Below, piece after piece: positions 60,896-64,000 of a stretch of 64,000 bases of DNA. The first letter of the stretch is position 1, and every line of letters starts with the position of its first letter. A program made the translations under genes and the position numbers. The notes under the pieces are model-generated. The model saw nothing but the letters and a program-made list of their open reading frames with translations. It did not search any database and was not told the origin of the DNA. Source of the DNA: Echinarachnius parma (Eukaryota; Echinodermata; Echinoidea; Clypeasteroida; Echinarachniidae); the NCBI GenBank assembly GCA_037951105.1, contig JBAMJV010001832.1, forward strand, positions 264,607 to 328,606. The letters are read 5' to 3'.

Positions 60896-61519
60896 TTTTA
60901 CCCTAATTACAAGGTAATTTTCATGGTCCTAAGGTCCCTCTATGATGAGGTTCCACTATACCAGTGTTAGTAATTGTTTTGTAAATTTGTATACATGGAG
61001 ACAGTTAGGTACGACATTGGACAAATATACTGTATGTAAGAGTGATTTAGTTAAGTAGTTAATCTTATCACAGAGTTCAAAGGAAAGCAGAATTTGACAA
61101 TTGTATTTTTGTTTTAAATTGGAAAGTTTAAGTAACGATGGCTATTATTTCCCATTAACTGATATAAACCGAACACAAAAAGTAACTTCACCCCTAAGCA
61201 ATTGCCCATAATTTCATAACCGATTATTGTTTCAAGATATCATCTTGCCACAATATTGGCACAGTTGTTATGTTCGATATGTGTGAAAATCAGAGATATT
61301 CATTACTTTATGGCTGAATGAGCACAGATTAAAGACAAAATGGCCCAATTCAAAAGTCACAAGGTATTGCGTGTGCCTGTACATTTTTGTGAATCCGCAC
61401 ATGTGGCGGAATGCATTGATCATGGTTTATTGAAACAATGCTGTTTGATATTCCATTCATTTTGATTTTTTGATGGCACATGTGGTAAAATGCATTAATT
61501 GCAATTGTAAAACAGTGCA

Positions 61520-62857
61520 TTTTTAGCTCATCCGGCCCGAAGGGCCCGATGAGCTTATGCCATGCCGTGGCGTCCGTCGTCCGTCCTTCCGTCCTTCCGT
61601 CCTTCCGTCCGTCCGTCCGTCCACAGTTTTCAAAATGCTTCTTCTTCGTTATTTTTCAACCGATTTTGATTCTGATTGTTTCATATGATAGGGCTAGGAG
61701 GGGGATTTAAAACTTCTACACAGAATCGTGAAATTCATTATATATGCTAATATATGCAAATTTATTCGAAATCACAAAAAATGCTTCTTCTCCTTCATTT
61801 CTTGACCGATTTTGATTTGGTTTGCTTTATCTGGTAGAGCTAACTTTGGTACACTAAACTTCTACACAGAATTTGAAATTTTTCTCCATTAATTAATTAT
61901 GGTAATTTATGCAAATTTATTCCAAAAATCACCAAAAATGCTTCTTCTCCTTCATTTCTTGACCGATTTTGATTTGGTTTGCTTTATCTGGTAGAGCTAA
62001 CTTTGGTACACTAAACTTCTACACAGAATTTTGAAATTTTTCTCCATTAATTAATTATGGTAATTTATGCAAATTTATTCCAAAAATCACAAAAAATGCT
62101 TCTTCTCCTTCATTTCTCGACCGATTTTGATTTGGTTTGCTTTATCTGGTAGAGCTAGCTTTGGTACACTAAACTTCTACACAGAATTTTGAAATTTTTC
62201 TCCATTAATTAATTATGGTAATTTATGCAAATTTATTCCAAAAATCACAAAAAATGCTTCTTCTCCTTCATTTCTCGACCGATTTTAATTTGGTTTGCTT
62301 TATCTGGTAGAGCTAACTTTGGTACACTAAACTTCTACACAGAATTTTGAAATTTTTCTCCATGAATTAACTATGGTAATTTATGCAAATTTATTCCAAA
62401 AATCACCAAAAATGCTTCTTCTCCTTCATTTCTTGACCGATTTTGATTTGGTTTGCTTTATCTGGTAGAGCTAACTTTGGTACACTAAACTTCTACACAG
62501 AATTTTGAAATTTTTCTCCATTAATTAATTATGGTAATTTATGCAAATTTATTCCAAAAATCACAAAAAATGCTTCTTCTCCTTCATTTCTCGACCGATT
62601 TTGATTTGGTTTGCTTTATCTGGTAGAGCTAGCTTTGGTACACTAAACTTCTACACAGAATTTTGAAATTTTTCTCCATTAATTAATTATGGTAATTTAT
62701 GCAAATTTATTCCAAAAATCACAAAAAATGCTTCTTCTCCTTCATTTCTCGACCGATTTTGATTTGGTTTGCTTTATCTGGTAGAGCTAACTTTGGTACA
62801 CTAAACTTCTACACAGAATTTTGAAATTTTTCTCCATGAATTAACTATGGTATTTTT

Positions 62858-62898
<41 letters not shown>

Positions 62899-63194
62899 TT
62901 ATTTATTTTTTTATTTTTTATTTTTTTATTATTATTATTATTATTTTTTTTATTTATTATTTTTTAAATTTATTTTTTAAATTTTTTTTATTTATTTATT
63001 TATTTTTTTCCCCATGTCCCTTCTGGGGCGTCAAATTTATATTTTGTTCACTCTATTTTTTTAAAATTAATTTTTATGTCCCTTCCAGGGCATCACATTT
63101 TTATTTTTTGACCAGTTGAAAAGTGCACCACATGAAATTTGCGATATTTGATGTTGCGAGATGCCGGATGAGCGCTACGTCATTGACGTTCTGG
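61520..63194 (+). mobile_element. Second modular element family, same plan as family 1
   Basis: Head TTTTTAGCTCATCCGG inside a palindrome, then a CGTCCTTCCGTCCGTC run, then seven clear 158-bp tandem units (atgcttcttctcc at 61781, 61939, 62096, 62254, 62412, 62570 and 62728) with a diverged eighth near 61635. The last unit breaks into an (ATTT)n stretch. The 3' part carries the inverted head motif (GCCGGATGAGC), a perfect hairpin ACGTCA-T-TGACGT and CTGG at 63191-63194. The order of modules matches family 1, though the sequence does not. It sits inside the TA-flanked element 61167-63434. Confidence 0.65.
62852..63010. repeat. (ATTT)n low-complexity tract
   Basis: A tract of ATTT and T-rich repeats interrupts the last 158-bp unit of the modular element. 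A 90-codon frame of F, I, Y and L across it is composition only. Confidence 0.9.
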
Positions 63195-63542
63195 TTTAAT
63201 TTTCCAACTCTCAATAATTTGTAATGATGATAATACTTTTGCGAATTTTGAAATATTACTATTTTTATGTAACGAGTGCTCACTCAACCATGGATTAATT
63301 GTTACCTCTTATTTTTGCACATTGTTTTCCTAACTACCATATGGATATATTGGCAAGACGAAATCTTGAAACGATTCTTGGTTATGAAATTATGGGCAAT
63401 AGCTTAGGGGTGAAGTTACTTTTTGTGTTCGGTTTAGTTTGAAGATGAAATAGTAAACACAAACCATCCAAATATTGAAAGAAAGTTAATTATTGAACAG
63501 TATTTTTCTGGAAAGAAAACATTGATGACAGTTAACAGGGAA
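63195..63542. other. Remaining end of the TA-flanked element and spacer
   Basis: 63195-63434 is the right arm of the element at 61167-63434; the rest shows no recognised feature. Confidence 0.5.
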
Positions 63543-63715
63543 CAGTGGCAAAGCGCCAGGGGCATGTGGGAGTGGAGAGGGGCACATTGACCCCAATAAT
63601 TGAATGAAACATTAACATTCATAAGGGGAAAATCCTGTACAAAATAAAGAAATGCATAGAGTGTGCCTCCCATGATTTGTGTGCCCCCCCCCCCCCCCCA
63701 CACCGCATGCCACTG
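63543..63715. mobile_element. Short hAT-like MITE (CAGTGGCA ends)
   Basis: Begins CAGTGGCAAAGCGCCAGGGG and ends CATGCCACTG; the inverted repeat is about eight bases. The interior carries a 17-base C-run. Flanking eight bases do not match, so no duplication is seen. Confidence 0.6.
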
Positions 63716-64000
63716 ACAATAAGGACAATAAAACAAATGGTATTTGTGAAGAAAACAAATAATAATTTAGTTCAATACATGCACACTTCCCAAGCAAAGA
63801 TGAACTGATCAGTTAACTATTGTATTTTGTCATGTTAAATTTTGTACTGTCTTGCTATTTAAATTAAATTTGACCAAGAACTTTGATATGTTTATGTACA
63901 TGTACAGTAAAGCTTCTTCAAGAAGAGCTTGGATATAACAAAACCCTTCTGTAATTTTGCAGGTTGAAGCTTTGTATACGTTTTTTTGCACGGATATAAC
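63716..64000. other. Window end with a mariner-type terminal fragment
   Basis: No gene recognised. 63905-63960 (tacagtaaagcttcttcaag, then atataacaaaacccttctgt) resembles fragments near 10770, 33260 and 60008 that start ACAGTGGAACC or similar, a common mariner/Tigger-type end. Confidence 0.45.

Larger units (their letters stand above)
61167..63434. mobile_element. TA-flanked inverted-repeat element hosting the modular element
   Basis: Imperfect terminal inverted repeats of about 165 bp pair 61167-61330 with 63270-63434. The left end reads AACCGAACACAAAAAGTAAC and the right end mirrors it; TA lies directly outside both ends (61165-61166 and 63435-63436), as in Tc1/mariner insertions. No transposase frame is present. 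Its interior is mostly the nested modular element. Confidence 0.75.

Noticed and set aside
62847-63119. 90-codon F/I/Y/L-rich frame, membrane-protein-like
   Set aside because: It is an (ATTT)n and T-rich tract inside a mobile element.

Overview
The window is nuclear DNA of an animal. It holds five split, protein-coding genes with GT-AG introns, set in AT-rich sequence full of short inverted-repeat transposons. The repeats (modular elements with GTCCGTCC runs, tRNA-derived SINEs, a Penelope-like retroelement) and the gene content suggest a marine invertebrate, perhaps an echinoderm or hemichordate. That placement is inference. No bacterial-type genes, tRNA genes, rRNA genes or CRISPR arrays were seen. 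Splice models were built by hand, with reading phase carried across every junction.

Gene layout: CWF19L1 3' part (+, 1042-6380, 5' end beyond the window); CPT2 (-, 13116-23190, 12 coding exons, 665 aa); AMDHD1 imidazolonepropionase (+, 24747-31528, 9 coding exons, 433 aa); SNRPF (-, 37067-42206, 4 exons, 88 aa); LSM8 (+, 54670-58159, 4 exons, 96 aa). Neighbours alternate between convergent and divergent. CPT2 and AMDHD1 start head to head over about 1.5 kb. Three of the five genes serve the spliceosome or intron turnover (CWF19L1, SNRPF, LSM8); the other two are mitochondrial fatty-acid oxidation (CPT2) and histidine breakdown (AMDHD1). AMDHD1 next to SNRPF also occurs in vertebrates, from memory.

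The most unusual feature is that exon edges have been copied locally, again and again. In CWF19L1 a 33-bp segment made of the last nine codons of one exon plus its 5' splice site is repeated 28 times in frame, giving 27 potential GT donors. Fainter decayed copies of exon pieces lie beside at least six CPT2 exons, four AMDHD1 exons, LSM8 exon 3 and the last CWF19L1 exon. One copied AMDHD1 exon is split by a SINE that itself carries a palindromic MITE.

Mobile DNA fills most of the rest: a Penelope-like element with an open RT plus GIY-YIG frame and inverted arms that each carry a hammerhead-ribozyme fold (48884-53054); a 2.6-kb block ordered A-B-A'-B' in inverted repeats (42549-45172); two families of Helentron/HINE-like modular elements (1255, 7305, 60109; 61520); a run of TTAA-bounded MITEs (8328-11206, also 2249 and 54042); a hAT-like MITE nested in another inverted-repeat element (39296-40321); and several near-perfect palindromes.
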